Shown here: piece by piece, positions 1 through 7,627 of the stretch | Numbering within the stretch: the stretch's first letter is position 1 | How the letters are laid out: the number at the start of each line of letters is the position of its first letter | Position numbers and translations under genes: made by a program | Notes under the pieces: model-generated | What the model was told of the DNA's origin: nothing | Database searches by the model: none | Seen by the model: only the letters and a program-made list of their open reading frames with translations | Source of the DNA: Acidimicrobiales bacterium | Lineage (GTDB): Bacteria; Actinomycetota; Acidimicrobiia; Acidimicrobiales; Aldehydirespiratoraceae | Direction of reading: 5' to 3' | DNA length: 64,000 bases | NCBI GenBank assembly: GCA_033344915.1 | Contig: JAWPML010000001.1 | Coordinates: forward strand, 3,177,736 to 3,241,735

Positions 1-247
1 GCCCGATCTCCAGGTCGCCGACGACCGCTGACAACGCCTCGATCCAGCCGGGATCCGTGACGTCGACGACGAGCGTTCGGGTGTCGCCGTCGAGCCCGGC
101 GGCCACGTCGACGACGGCGTCGTTGCGGTCGACCATCACGACGCCCAGGCCCCGTTCGTGGAGTTCCTCGACGAAGGCGAGCCCCACACCCTGGGCGGCG
201 CCGGTGACAACGGCCCACGGCCCGTACTGGTCGGGAAAGTCGATCAT
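1..247 (-). CDS. SDR family oxidoreductase, N-terminal part (runs off the left edge)
   Basis: The first 82 residues of a short-chain dehydrogenase/reductase are visible; the rest lies outside the window. Residues 12-20 read AVVTGAAQG, continuing VG, the glycine-rich dinucleotide-binding turn of the Rossmann fold. The acidic residues in VMVDRND, at the end of the second strand, suggest NAD rather than NADP. A TAGGGT box at 256-261 on the minus strand, 8 nt before the ATG, supports a leaderless start. The substrate cannot be told from this fragment. Confidence 0.8.
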   Translation of the reverse strand, partial: MIDFPDQYGPWAVVTGAAQGVGLAFVEELHERGLGVVMVDRNDAVVDVAAGLDGDTRTLVVDVTDPGWIEALSAVVGDLEIG

Positions 248-328
248 GGGCGCCGACCCTAGCCCTGTCGCGCCCGGGCGAACCACGGGGTCGTCGCTGC
301 CTTCGGGCACACTACGCTCGACCACCCG

Positions 329-400
329 GCCCCCGTAGCTCAGTGGATAGAGCATCGGTTTCCTAAACCGTGAGCGGAAGTTCGATTCTTCCCGGGGGCG
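329..400 (+). tRNA. tRNA-Arg (anticodon CCT)
   Basis: A full cloverleaf can be drawn. The acceptor stem is GCCCCCG (329-335) with CGGGGGC (393-399). The D stem is GCTC/GAGC. The anticodon loop TTCCTAA (360-366) holds CCT at 362-364. The T arm is GGAAG-TTCGATT-CTTCC (376-392), followed by discriminator G400. CCA is not encoded. It decodes AGG, a rare codon in such GC-rich genomes. The first anticodon-stem pair is a T-T mismatch, which is tolerable. The next gene starts only 17 bp downstream. Confidence 0.95.
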
Positions 401-417
401 CGAGGAAGGACCACGCC

Positions 418-1722
418 GTGCAGGTACGTCTCCGACAACTCACCGATCAGGTTCTCAACCGGTTCTTCGCCATTCCGATGTTGTTCGTCGGGCTCGGCGC
501 GATCCTGTCCCTGCTCGTCCGGGCGATCGACACATCCGACCTGGCGCAGTCGCTCCCCACGGCGATGCAGACCACCGTGCAGAGCGGCCGCGTGCTCCTC
601 GCGACCATCGCCGGCGGACTTCTCACATCGGTCACCCTCCTCCTGTCGCTGATGCTCGTCGCGGTGCAACTCGCGAGCACCCAGTACTCGCCGCGGACCC
701 TGCGCAACTGGATCGGGGACAAGACGCTGCAGATCACGGTCGGCGTGGTCCTCGGCACCTCGGTCTTCTGCCTGCTCGTCCTGCGCGACACCCGGCGTCT
801 GTCGGAGGGCACCGCCGACACACCGCCCACCGAGCTCGTCCCCCACGTCGGTGTGCTCGTGGCCGTCGCACTCGGGATCGTGTCGTTGATCCTCGTCGTG
901 AAATCCGTCGACCACCTCGCCGACAGCCTGCGGGTCGGGCGGGTGGGCCAGCGCATCATGGCGGCCACACTGTCGACCATCCAACAGCGAAGCAGCGTCG
1001 CCGGCGGCGAGGGCGACGCTCGCAGTCCCGTCGTCCCAGCCGACACCGCGTTCCCGGATCACGCCGAACCCGTCACCACCCCGCAGGCGGGGTGGGTGCA
1101 GCAGGTCGACATCGACGCCCTGCTCGAGGCCATGCCGAGCGGTGCGACGTCGTGGATCGCGGCGCCCCTCGGCGACTATGTGCTCCCCGACGCCCCGCTC
1201 GTGTGGACTACCGCCGACACCGCGGAGTGCGAGCACGGCATCCGGGACGCGTTCGCCATCGGGGACACCCGCACGATGCAGCAGGACGCGGCCTACGGCA
1301 TCCTGCGGCTGACCGACATCGCCGTGCGCGCCCTCTCCCCCGGCGTCAACGACCCCAACACGGCGGCGGACATGGTGGCGCACCTCAACGTCATCCTCCT
1401 GCGCCTGTGGGAGCTCCCGCCCGAGCCGAGCCACCATCGCGCGGAGGACCGCACCGTGATCGTGACGCCGGTGACGCACGCGGAGTACCTCCACCTCGCC
1501 TTCGACCCCATCCGGCGCTACGGCGCGGCGGACCCGGTGGTCATCGAGACGCTCGTCCGCGCCCTCACCCAACTCGTCGCGGAGGTCGAGCGCCGCGATC
1601 TCCCCGGGCCGACCGAGCCGTTGGTCGAGATGGTCGAGCTCGTCAGGTCCACGGCAGACCGGACGCAGTTCTCCCCCCAGGACCGCGAACGTCTCGACGC
1701 CATCGCGGATCCGCAGTCATGA
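418..1722 (+). CDS. DUF2254 family membrane protein
   Basis: This 434-residue protein matches the DUF2254 family by its N-terminal membrane block (about four hydrophobic helices within residues 15-165) and the signature QLASTQYSPRTLRNW. The C-terminal half contains ALSPGVNDPNTA, also typical of the family. The GTG at 418 is chosen because an AGGAAGGA ribosome site (403-410) sits 7 nt upstream; an in-frame GTG at 370 falls inside the tRNA. The stop overlaps the next start as ATGA, implying translational coupling. The function of the family is not established. Confidence 0.85.
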   Translation: MQVRLRQLTDQVLNRFFAIPMLFVGLGAILSLLVRAIDTSDLAQSLPTAMQTTVQSGRVLLATIAGGLLTSVTLLLSLMLVAVQLASTQYSPRTLRNWIGDKTLQITVGVVLGTSVFCLLVLRDTRRLSEGTADTPPTELVPHVGVLVAVALGIVSLILVVKSVDHLADSLRVGRVGQRIMAATLSTIQQRSSVAGGEGDARSPVVPADTAFPDHAEPVTTPQAGWVQQVDIDALLEAMPSGATSWIAAPLGDYVLPDAPLVWTTADTAECEHGIRDAFAIGDTRTMQQDAAYGILRLTDIAVRALSPGVNDPNTAADMVAHLNVILLRLWELPPEPSHHRAEDRTVIVTPVTHAEYLHLAFDPIRRYGAADPVVIETLVRALTQLVAEVERRDLPGPTEPLVEMVELVRSTADRTQFSPQDRERLDAIADPQS

Positions 1723-2768
1723 CCGTTCGTGTCGGCTTCGTCGGCTGCGGGCTCATCGCCGGGTTTCACGCGGCCGGACTGGCGCCTGTCCCCGATGCCG
1801 AGATCACGGCGGTGTTCGACGTCGACGACGCCCGGCGCCGCCGGTTCGCCGACGCGCAGGCGGCGCGCGCCGTGGCGTCGGTCGACGAACTCATCGACGC
1901 GGTCGACGCGGTCTACGTCACCACCTGGACCGCCGCCCACCCCGAAGTCGTGGACGCCGTCGTGGACGCCGGGCTCCCCGTGTTCTGCGAGAAGCCCCTC
2001 GGCGTCGATCTCGCGGCCGCGCAGGCCATGGCGGCGAGGGTCCGCGCCGCGGGCGTCGTCAACCAGGTCGGGCTCGTGTTGCGCTCGTCCCCGGCGTTTC
2101 GATGGCTGCGGGAGCAGGTGCATTCGGGCCGGCACGGCGCACCGATGAGCATGGTGTTCCGCGACGACCAGTACCTGCCCACGCGGGGCATGTACGCGTC
2201 GACCTGGCGTGGCGACCCCGCGCTCGCGGGCTCGGGCGCGCTGCTGGAGCACTCCATCCACGACCTCGATCTGATCGAGTGGATCCTCGGCGACGTCGTG
2301 TCCGTCAACGCCGTCACCGCGTTCGCCCACGACATCGACGGCATCGAGGACCAGGCGAGCGTGATCCTGCGCACCGCCGAGGGCGCACAGGCGGTGCTCA
2401 GTTCGACCTGGCACGACATCGACAGCCGCCCCAGCCAACGATCGGTGGAGGTGTTCTGTCGCACCGGCCACTTCGCCGTCGACGGCGACTGGTTCGGGCC
2501 CGTCCGCCGCCAGACGAGCGACGACGAGGACCTCGTGCTCGACGGCCACGACCTCGTCGACGCGATCCGGCCGATCGACGGCGTCGACGGCAATCCCGAC
2601 GCCGACTTCGTGCACGCCGTGCAGACCGGACAGGCCGCCCACCCCGACTTCGCGGTGGCCGTGCGGGCCCACGTGCTCGCCGACGCGGCCTACCGGAGCG
2701 CGGCGGCCGGTGGCGCACCGGTCGACGTGCGCGTCACCAGATCCGACGAGCGGCCGCCCACCGGCTGA
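1719..2768 (+). CDS. Gfo/Idh/MocA family NAD(P)-dependent oxidoreductase
   Basis: The 349-residue protein opens with VGFVGCGLIAGFHAAGL, a Rossmann nucleotide-binding motif. It carries EKPLGVD near residue 90, the conserved EKP motif that holds the catalytic lysine in Gfo/Idh/MocA dehydrogenases acting on sugars, inositols and similar polyols. The C-terminal half is the usual alpha/beta domain. It overlaps DUF2254 by 4 nt (ATGA). Its 3' end overlaps the convergent response regulator by 35 bp. The substrate is unknown. Confidence 0.9.
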   Translation: MTVRVGFVGCGLIAGFHAAGLAPVPDAEITAVFDVDDARRRRFADAQAARAVASVDELIDAVDAVYVTTWTAAHPEVVDAVVDAGLPVFCEKPLGVDLAAAQAMAARVRAAGVVNQVGLVLRSSPAFRWLREQVHSGRHGAPMSMVFRDDQYLPTRGMYASTWRGDPALAGSGALLEHSIHDLDLIEWILGDVVSVNAVTAFAHDIDGIEDQASVILRTAEGAQAVLSSTWHDIDSRPSQRSVEVFCRTGHFAVDGDWFGPVRRQTSDDEDLVLDGHDLVDAIRPIDGVDGNPDADFVHAVQTGQAAHPDFAVAVRAHVLADAAYRSAAAGGAPVDVRVTRSDERPPTG

Positions 2769-3390
2769 GTTCGTTGCGGTTGGACAACTGGAGCTTGCGC
2801 AGGACAGCCGACGCGTGGGTCTCGACCGTCTTCACCGAGATCGTGAGCTGCGCAGCGATCTCCTTGTAGGTGTAGCCCCGCGCCAGATGGCGCAGCACTT
2901 CCTTCTCGCGCTTCGTGAGCTGGTCGAGATCGTCGTCGGCCGCCTCCACCGCGGGCGCGGGCGCCGCGCCGGCGAAGGCATCGAGCACGAAGCCCGCCAG
3001 CCGGGGCGAGAAGACGGCGTCACCCTCGCTCACCCGGATGATCGCGTCGACGAGATCGTCGGCGGAGATCGACTTCGTCACGTATCCCCGCGCGCCGGCC
3101 CGGACGACGTCGATCACGTCCTCGGCGGCGTCGGACACGGAGAGGGCGAGGAAGGACGTGTCGACGCCCGCAGCGTCGACGGCCTCGATCACCTCCCGAC
3201 CGGTGCCGGACGGCAGGTGCACGTCGAGCAGCACCACGTCGGGCGACCACTGCTCGATCACGGCGACGGCGTCCGCGACGTCGTCGGCCTCGGCCACGAC
3301 GGTCACCCGCTCGCCCAACTCGGACCGGACGCCGCTGCGAAACATCTGATGGTCGTCGACGAGCACGACACGGGGCGGGGCGACGGGCAT
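2734..3390 (-). CDS. LuxR/NarL-type response regulator
   Basis: The 218-residue protein has a receiver domain (residues 7-120) with acidic pocket D12/D13, phospho-acceptor D56 (VVLLDVHLP) and K106, and a LuxR helix-turn-helix at about 156-212 (LTKREKEVLRHLARG). It should act with the histidine kinase just upstream, 2 nt away. A TACGGT box at 3397-3402 (minus strand), 6 nt before the ATG, lies within the kinase 3' end and suggests an extra leaderless promoter for the regulator alone. Targets are unknown; the facing PspC operon is an obvious candidate. Confidence 0.93.
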   Translation of the reverse strand: MPVAPPRVVLVDDHQMFRSGVRSELGERVTVVAEADDVADAVAVIEQWSPDVVLLDVHLPSGTGREVIEAVDAAGVDTSFLALSVSDAAEDVIDVVRAGARGYVTKSISADDLVDAIIRVSEGDAVFSPRLAGFVLDAFAGAAPAPAVEAADDDLDQLTKREKEVLRHLARGYTYKEIAAQLTISVKTVETHASAVLRKLQLSNRNELSRWAAARRIW

Positions 3391-3392
3391 GG

Positions 3393-4604
3393 TCAGACCG
3401 TATCCCTGCGGGGCGCGCCGACGGCCGGAGCGAACAGCTCGACCTCCGTGCCCGCACCCGGTGAGGAGCTGATCGCGGCGGTACCGCCGACGCGCTCCAT
3501 CCGTCCGACGATCGACTCCCGCACGCCGAGCCGGTCCTCGGCCACCGCGTCCGGATCGAACCCGGCGCCGGTGTCCCGGACGAAGACGCGCACGCCGTCG
3601 TCATCGACCTCGGCGTAGACCGACACGCGGTCCTGTCCGCTCCACTTCGCCGCGTTGGTGGCCGCCTCGCCCATGGCCCCGACGAGCGCCTCGAGCGCCG
3701 TGTCCATCGGAATGTCACCGACGACGACCGTCTCGACGGCGATGTCGAAGCGGTCCTCGACCACACCCGTCATCCGTTCGACCGAGTTGCGGAAGGTCGT
3801 GGCGGCGGGATCGTCGGAATCGGCGTAGAGCCAGCGGCGGAGCTCCCGCTCCTGTTGGCGCGCCAGTTGGGCGATCACCTTGGGGTCGTCGGTGCGCTGG
3901 ATGAGCGCGAAGGTCTGGAGCACCGAGTCGTGGAGGTGTGCGGCCATGTCGGCGCGGGCATCGGCGTGCAGGCGACGGCGCCGCTCGTCGGTGCGTTCTC
4001 TCATCAGGCCGGTGATCCACGGGCCGACGATCAGGGCCGCGCCGGACAGTACGAGCACGGTCGCGAGCAGGCTTGAGCGCACGACATCGAACGAGAGGTC
4101 GCCGGCGATCAATGCCGTGATCCCGAGCCCGACGACGATGATCCCAGCCGCGACCCGCAAGGCTTCGGAGCGGGTCGAGTCGAAGTTCGGACGGACGTAC
4201 CAGACCACGCCACCGACCGCGAGGCCGACGTTGAGCACGGGCCACGCGACGACCGGCGGCAGGCCGAGACCGAGCGCGTCCTGGACGAGCACCACCCCGA
4301 CCACGATCAGGGCGAGCCCCACGCCGCGGCGGACCTCCGGTGCCTCCTCCGCGGCGACCGCGGTGGCGCCCTCTGGCATGACGAGCATCGCCAGCAGGTA
4401 GAGCGGCGCGCCGACCCCGGTGACGCCCAGGACCACGGCCGCGATGCGCATGACCTGCGGGTCGACGTGGACCGCGCGCGCCAACCCGGCGCACACGCCG
4501 CCGACGACCCGGTCGTTCGTCGAACGGGCCGGGATCTGGCTGACGCGCGTCGCGTCGGCGGGCGTCGCCGGATCGGGAGTGGCCGTGTCGTTCACGCCCT
4601 CCAT
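3393..4604 (-). CDS. PspC-domain sensor histidine kinase (HisKA_3 type)
   Basis: This 403-residue membrane kinase begins with a PspC domain (residues 24-80, VVGGVCAGLARAVHVDP and a first helix) and has three to four further membrane helices to about residue 200. The HisKA_3 dimerisation helix has AAHLHDSVLQ with the likely phosphorylated H225. A HATPase domain follows (about 310-395, with EAATNAAKW and DTGAGFDP). PspC fused to a NarL-type kinase is a recurring actinobacterial design for sensing envelope stress. The ATG at 4604 lacks a good ribosome site; an in-frame GTG four codons later is possible. Confidence 0.9.
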   Translation of the reverse strand: MEGVNDTATPDPATPADATRVSQIPARSTNDRVVGGVCAGLARAVHVDPQVMRIAAVVLGVTGVGAPLYLLAMLVMPEGATAVAAEEAPEVRRGVGLALIVVGVVLVQDALGLGLPPVVAWPVLNVGLAVGGVVWYVRPNFDSTRSEALRVAAGIIVVGLGITALIAGDLSFDVVRSSLLATVLVLSGAALIVGPWITGLMRERTDERRRRLHADARADMAAHLHDSVLQTFALIQRTDDPKVIAQLARQQERELRRWLYADSDDPAATTFRNSVERMTGVVEDRFDIAVETVVVGDIPMDTALEALVGAMGEAATNAAKWSGQDRVSVYAEVDDDGVRVFVRDTGAGFDPDAVAEDRLGVRESIVGRMERVGGTAAISSSPGAGTEVELFAPAVGAPRRDTV

Positions 4605-4724
4605 GCTCGCACGAAGCGACGGGAAATGGCTCGGGGCCGCACCCGGAGCCGCCCCCGAGTCCTCAGGGTCGAATCAGGGTTGACCCCGATGGGCGGACGG
4701 CGGGCGGGACGCCATGGTGGAGCC

Positions 4725-6041
4725 ATGAACGACCCGACCGACCAGGATCCGCCTCCCCCGGATCCGACCGAGGAGATCCCCCTTCCTCCTCCGTCCGCGG
4801 GTCCCACCGGGCCGCCCCGACGGCTGCGCCGCAGCCGCGACGATCGCATGATCTCGGGCGTGTCCGGCGGGATCGCGGAGTACTTCGCGATCGACCCCAT
4901 CATCGTGCGGCTGGGCTTCTTCGCCCTCGCCCTGCTCGGGGGCAGCGGGATCGGCATCTACCTCATCGCGTGGCTGGTGATGCCCGACGCCACCGAGGAC
5001 GAGAGTGCCGCCCTCAACGCCCTGCGCGGGGGTGACCGGCCCGGCGGACGGTCGATCGTCGCCCTGGTTTTGGTCGTCCTCGGGATCCTCATCTTCTCCG
5101 GGTCACTCTTCTGGTCGCCGTTCGACGGCGGCCTGTTCCTGCCCCTCTTGGTCCTCGCCGCGGGCATCGCCCTGCTCGTGTGGCCGGCCGACGGCCCCCG
5201 GTTCCACGACTCCTGGGCCCATCCCGACGCCGACTGGCGCCGCGAACGCGAGGCCATGCGCGGCGAGTGGCGGCGCGAGCGTCAGGCCTGGCGGGACAGC
5301 CGTCGCCAGTGGCGACACGGCTATCGACGTGGCGTGCAGCCCGACGACGCGTCACCGACCGACACCGCCGGTCCCCCACCACCGCGCCCACGCCGCCCCC
5401 GGCCCCCGCGACCGCGTCCGTTCCTCGGCCCGCTCGCGATCGCCACGCTCCTCGCGTTCGCGGGGCTGACGGTGCTCGCCGACGAGGTCGGCTGGTGGGA
5501 CACGGAACCCGCCTCGTTCCTCGCCATCTGCCTGATGATCATCGGCACGGTGCTCGTCGTGTCGGCGGTGCTGGGCCGGGCCCGCGGCCTCATCTGGTTG
5601 GGCGTCTTCATCCTGCCCGCCGCATGGGCCGTCGCCGCCATCGATCTGACCTGGTGGGACGGCGTCGGCGAGGAGTTGGTCACCGTCGATGCGGTCGAGG
5701 AGCTCCAGGACGAGTACCGCTTCGGCATCGGCCAGTTCCACGTCGATCTCTCGGACCTCGACCTGGAGGGCGGGACCCACGACCTCGCCGTCGGCCTCAC
5801 CATCGGCGAGCTGAAGGTCTTCGTGCCCGAGACCATGGAGGTCGAGATCGACCTCGACGGTCGCATGGGATCCGTCATCGTCCGCGACGGCGATCTCCGC
5901 CTGAACGACGACGGCATCGACACCGAACTGGACCGGGTCGTCGGTGATCCCACGGGCGGCACGCTCGTCCTCGACGTGGACATCGGCATCGGCGAAGCCG
6001 AGGTCGTCGTCTGCGGATCAGGAGACGTGCCGTGCCCCTGA
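4725..6041 (+). CDS. PspC / LiaF-like C-terminal domain membrane protein
   Basis: The 438-residue protein has a Pro-rich N terminus, a PspC domain (about 35-90, RMISGVSGGIAEYFAIDP), several membrane helices and an Arg/Trp-rich cytoplasmic stretch. The beta-rich C-terminal domain (about 320-438) has repeating acidic strands as in the LiaF/DUF2154 family. The start is the ATG after GGTGGAG at 4717-4723. It is divergent from the PspC kinase (120-bp gap) and translationally coupled to two tiny membrane genes downstream. Likely role: envelope-stress sensing or anti-kinase control (inference). Confidence 0.82.
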   Translation: MNDPTDQDPPPPDPTEEIPLPPPSAGPTGPPRRLRRSRDDRMISGVSGGIAEYFAIDPIIVRLGFFALALLGGSGIGIYLIAWLVMPDATEDESAALNALRGGDRPGGRSIVALVLVVLGILIFSGSLFWSPFDGGLFLPLLVLAAGIALLVWPADGPRFHDSWAHPDADWRREREAMRGEWRRERQAWRDSRRQWRHGYRRGVQPDDASPTDTAGPPPPRPRRPRPPRPRPFLGPLAIATLLAFAGLTVLADEVGWWDTEPASFLAICLMIIGTVLVVSAVLGRARGLIWLGVFILPAAWAVAAIDLTWWDGVGEELVTVDAVEELQDEYRFGIGQFHVDLSDLDLEGGTHDLAVGLTIGELKVFVPETMEVEIDLDGRMGSVIVRDGDLRLNDDGIDTELDRVVGDPTGGTLVLDVDIGIGEAEVVVCGSGDVPCP

Positions 6042-6121
6042 TCGCCCTCCCCCTCCTACCCTTCTGCCTTGTCGGACTCGTGCTCGCCATCGTGTTCGAC
6101 GTCACCTCCCGGGAGCTCTGA
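6032..6121 (+). CDS. 29-residue single-pass membrane peptide
   Basis: A GTG start (6032) follows GGAG at 6021-6024, about 7 nt upstream. The product is almost wholly hydrophobic (LIALPLLPFCLVGLVLAIVF) and ends in DVTSREL. It overlaps the end of the PspC/LiaF-like gene by 10 nt, and its stop overlaps the next start as TGATG, so the three frames are stitched together. The strong ribosome site and double coupling argue for a real product. No function can be assigned; a small regulator of a membrane complex is an inference. Confidence 0.6.
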   Translation: MPLIALPLLPFCLVGLVLAIVFDVTSREL

Positions 6122-6327
6122 TGGAACGCCATCCCCTCGACCCTGTCGCCCTCGTCACCGGACTGCTGTTCGGGCTCGCCGGCCTGGCGATCTTCGCCGA
6201 CCAGCAGTGGGACGACGTCGACGTCACCGCCTTCGCCGGCGCCGGCGTCATGGTCATCGCCCTGCTGCTCGCCGGCCTCGTGGTCGCCCGCTACGTCCAG
6301 GACTCCCAACCCCCACCTCCGGGATGA
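6121..6327 (+). CDS. Small two-helix membrane protein
   Basis: The 68-residue protein has two predicted membrane helices (VALVTGLLFGLAGLAIFA and VMVIALLLAGLVVA) separated by the acidic loop DQQWDDVD. It starts at the ATG overlapping the preceding stop, with GGGAG at 6110-6114 as the ribosome site. As third gene of the PspC operon it is probably a structural partner of the PspC/LiaF-like protein. Comparable small genes often follow PspC genes in actinobacteria, but the function is unknown. Confidence 0.75.
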   Translation: MERHPLDPVALVTGLLFGLAGLAIFADQQWDDVDVTAFAGAGVMVIALLLAGLVVARYVQDSQPPPPG

Positions 6328-6337
6328 CCAACCCCTT

Positions 6338-6388
6338 CGTTCTGGGTGAACGGGGGCGCGGATTCCAGCGCTCCGTTCACCCAGAACG
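6338..6388. repeat. Perfect 16-bp inverted repeat (hairpin)
   Basis: CGTTCTGGGTGAACGG at 6338-6353 is exactly complementary to CCGTTCACCCAGAACG at 6373-6388 around a 19-nt spacer. It lies between the PspC operon and mshC, so it may terminate the former. No U tract follows, so a strong hairpin slowing or protecting transcripts is as likely as intrinsic termination. Confidence 0.7.
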
Positions 6389-6422
6389 GGGATGGGTGGG
6401 AGGGTGGCGCTACCGTGACGCC

Positions 6423-7607
6423 GTGCGCCTGTACGACACGGCCCGGGGCGAGGTCGTTCCCTTCGAGCCCGGCAACGAGGTCTCGATCTACGTCTGCGGG
6501 ATCACCCCCTACGACTCGACCCACCTCGGCCACGCCAACACCTACGTCACCTACGACCTGCTGATCCGACGGTTGGAGGACCTCGGCCACACGGTCCGCC
6601 TGGTGCGCAACATCACGGACGTCGACGACTCGATCCTGCCGAAAGCCCGCGAGCTCGGCGTCGACTTCCTCGAGCTCGCGGCCGCCGAGACCGCCCGCTT
6701 CCACGGCGACATGGAGGCGCTCGACACCCGGCCCGTCCACGCCGAGCCGCACGCGACCAAGTGGATCACCGAGATGGTCGAGCTGATCGCGACGCTCGAC
6801 GCGAACGGCCACGTCTACGTCGTGGACGGAACGGTGTTCTTCGACGTCTCGACGTTTCCGGGTTTCGGCGCGGTCAGCGGCTACGACGAAGCCACCATGA
6901 TCGAGTACTCGGCCGAACGTGGCGGCCGCCCGGACGATCCCCGCCAGCGCAACCCGCTCGACTTCGTGCTCTGGCAGCCGTCGCTCGACGACGAGCCGAG
7001 CTGGGACTCCCCGTGGGGACCCGGGCGACCGGGCTGGCACATCGAGTGCAGCGCCATGTCGATGGGGATCCTCGGCACCACGATCGACCTGCACGGCGGC
7101 GGCAGCGACCTGATCTTCCCGCATCACGAGTGCGAGCGGGCCCAGAGCGAGGCCGCCACCGGCGAACCGTTCGTGCGCCACTGGATGCACTGCGGCATGG
7201 TCGCCTACGAGGGCACGAAGATGTCCAAGTCGCTCGGCAACCTCGTGTTCGTCAGCGAGCTCTCGAAGACCGCGGACCCCCGCGCGATCCGGCTCGCGCT
7301 GATGGGGCACCACTATCGCGACAACTGGGAGTGGTTCGACCACGACATCGACGAGGCGTCCGCCCTACTCGACCGGCTGGTCGCCGCGGCCGAGGCGACG
7401 GCCGGGCCCGACCCCGCGCCGTACGCGGCCCGCGTTCGTGCCGCCCTGGACGACGACCTCGACGCCCCGACGGCGAGGTCGGCGCTCGCCGATCTCGCCG
7501 ACGCGATATCCGCCGGAGGCGACGACGCGTCGGCGCCTATCGTGTTGGCCGAACTGGGCGCGCTCGTCGGCGTCGCCCTCGACCGTCCCGCCCCGTCCCG
7601 GTCCTGA
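6423..7607 (+). CDS. mshC: L-cysteine:1D-myo-inositol 2-amino-2-deoxy-alpha-D-glucopyranoside ligase (mycothiol ligase)
   Basis: MshC joins cysteine to GlcN-inositol with ATP, the committed ligation of mycothiol synthesis, using a class I tRNA-synthetase fold. Family hallmarks are YVCGITPYDSTHLGHA (HIGH-type HLGH at residues 34-37, zinc Cys25), GWHIECSAM (Cys209), GGGSDLIFPHHE, KMSKS (266-270) and SLGNLVFVSEL. It is 394 residues, shorter than CysS, and lacks the anticodon-binding tail. The GTG start is set by a TACCGT box (6411-6416) 6 nt upstream. It sits just before cysS, its likely paralogue. Confidence 0.9.
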   Translation: MRLYDTARGEVVPFEPGNEVSIYVCGITPYDSTHLGHANTYVTYDLLIRRLEDLGHTVRLVRNITDVDDSILPKARELGVDFLELAAAETARFHGDMEALDTRPVHAEPHATKWITEMVELIATLDANGHVYVVDGTVFFDVSTFPGFGAVSGYDEATMIEYSAERGGRPDDPRQRNPLDFVLWQPSLDDEPSWDSPWGPGRPGWHIECSAMSMGILGTTIDLHGGGSDLIFPHHECERAQSEAATGEPFVRHWMHCGMVAYEGTKMSKSLGNLVFVSELSKTADPRAIRLALMGHHYRDNWEWFDHDIDEASALLDRLVAAAEATAGPDPAPYAARVRAALDDDLDAPTARSALADLADAISAGGDDASAPIVLAELGALVGVALDRPAPSRS

Positions 7608-7627
7608 TCTCCCCCACCCGAGCTCCC

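Noticed and set aside
370..417. Upstream in-frame GTG (370) for the DUF2254 gene
   Set aside because: It lies inside the tRNA-Arg gene, and a better ribosome site precedes GTG 418.
340..1572. Long open frames opposite the DUF2254 gene
   Set aside because: They are Arg/Asp/Gly-rich, have no family features and mirror a real gene; high GC keeps antisense frames open. The same reasoning removed similar frames across the window.
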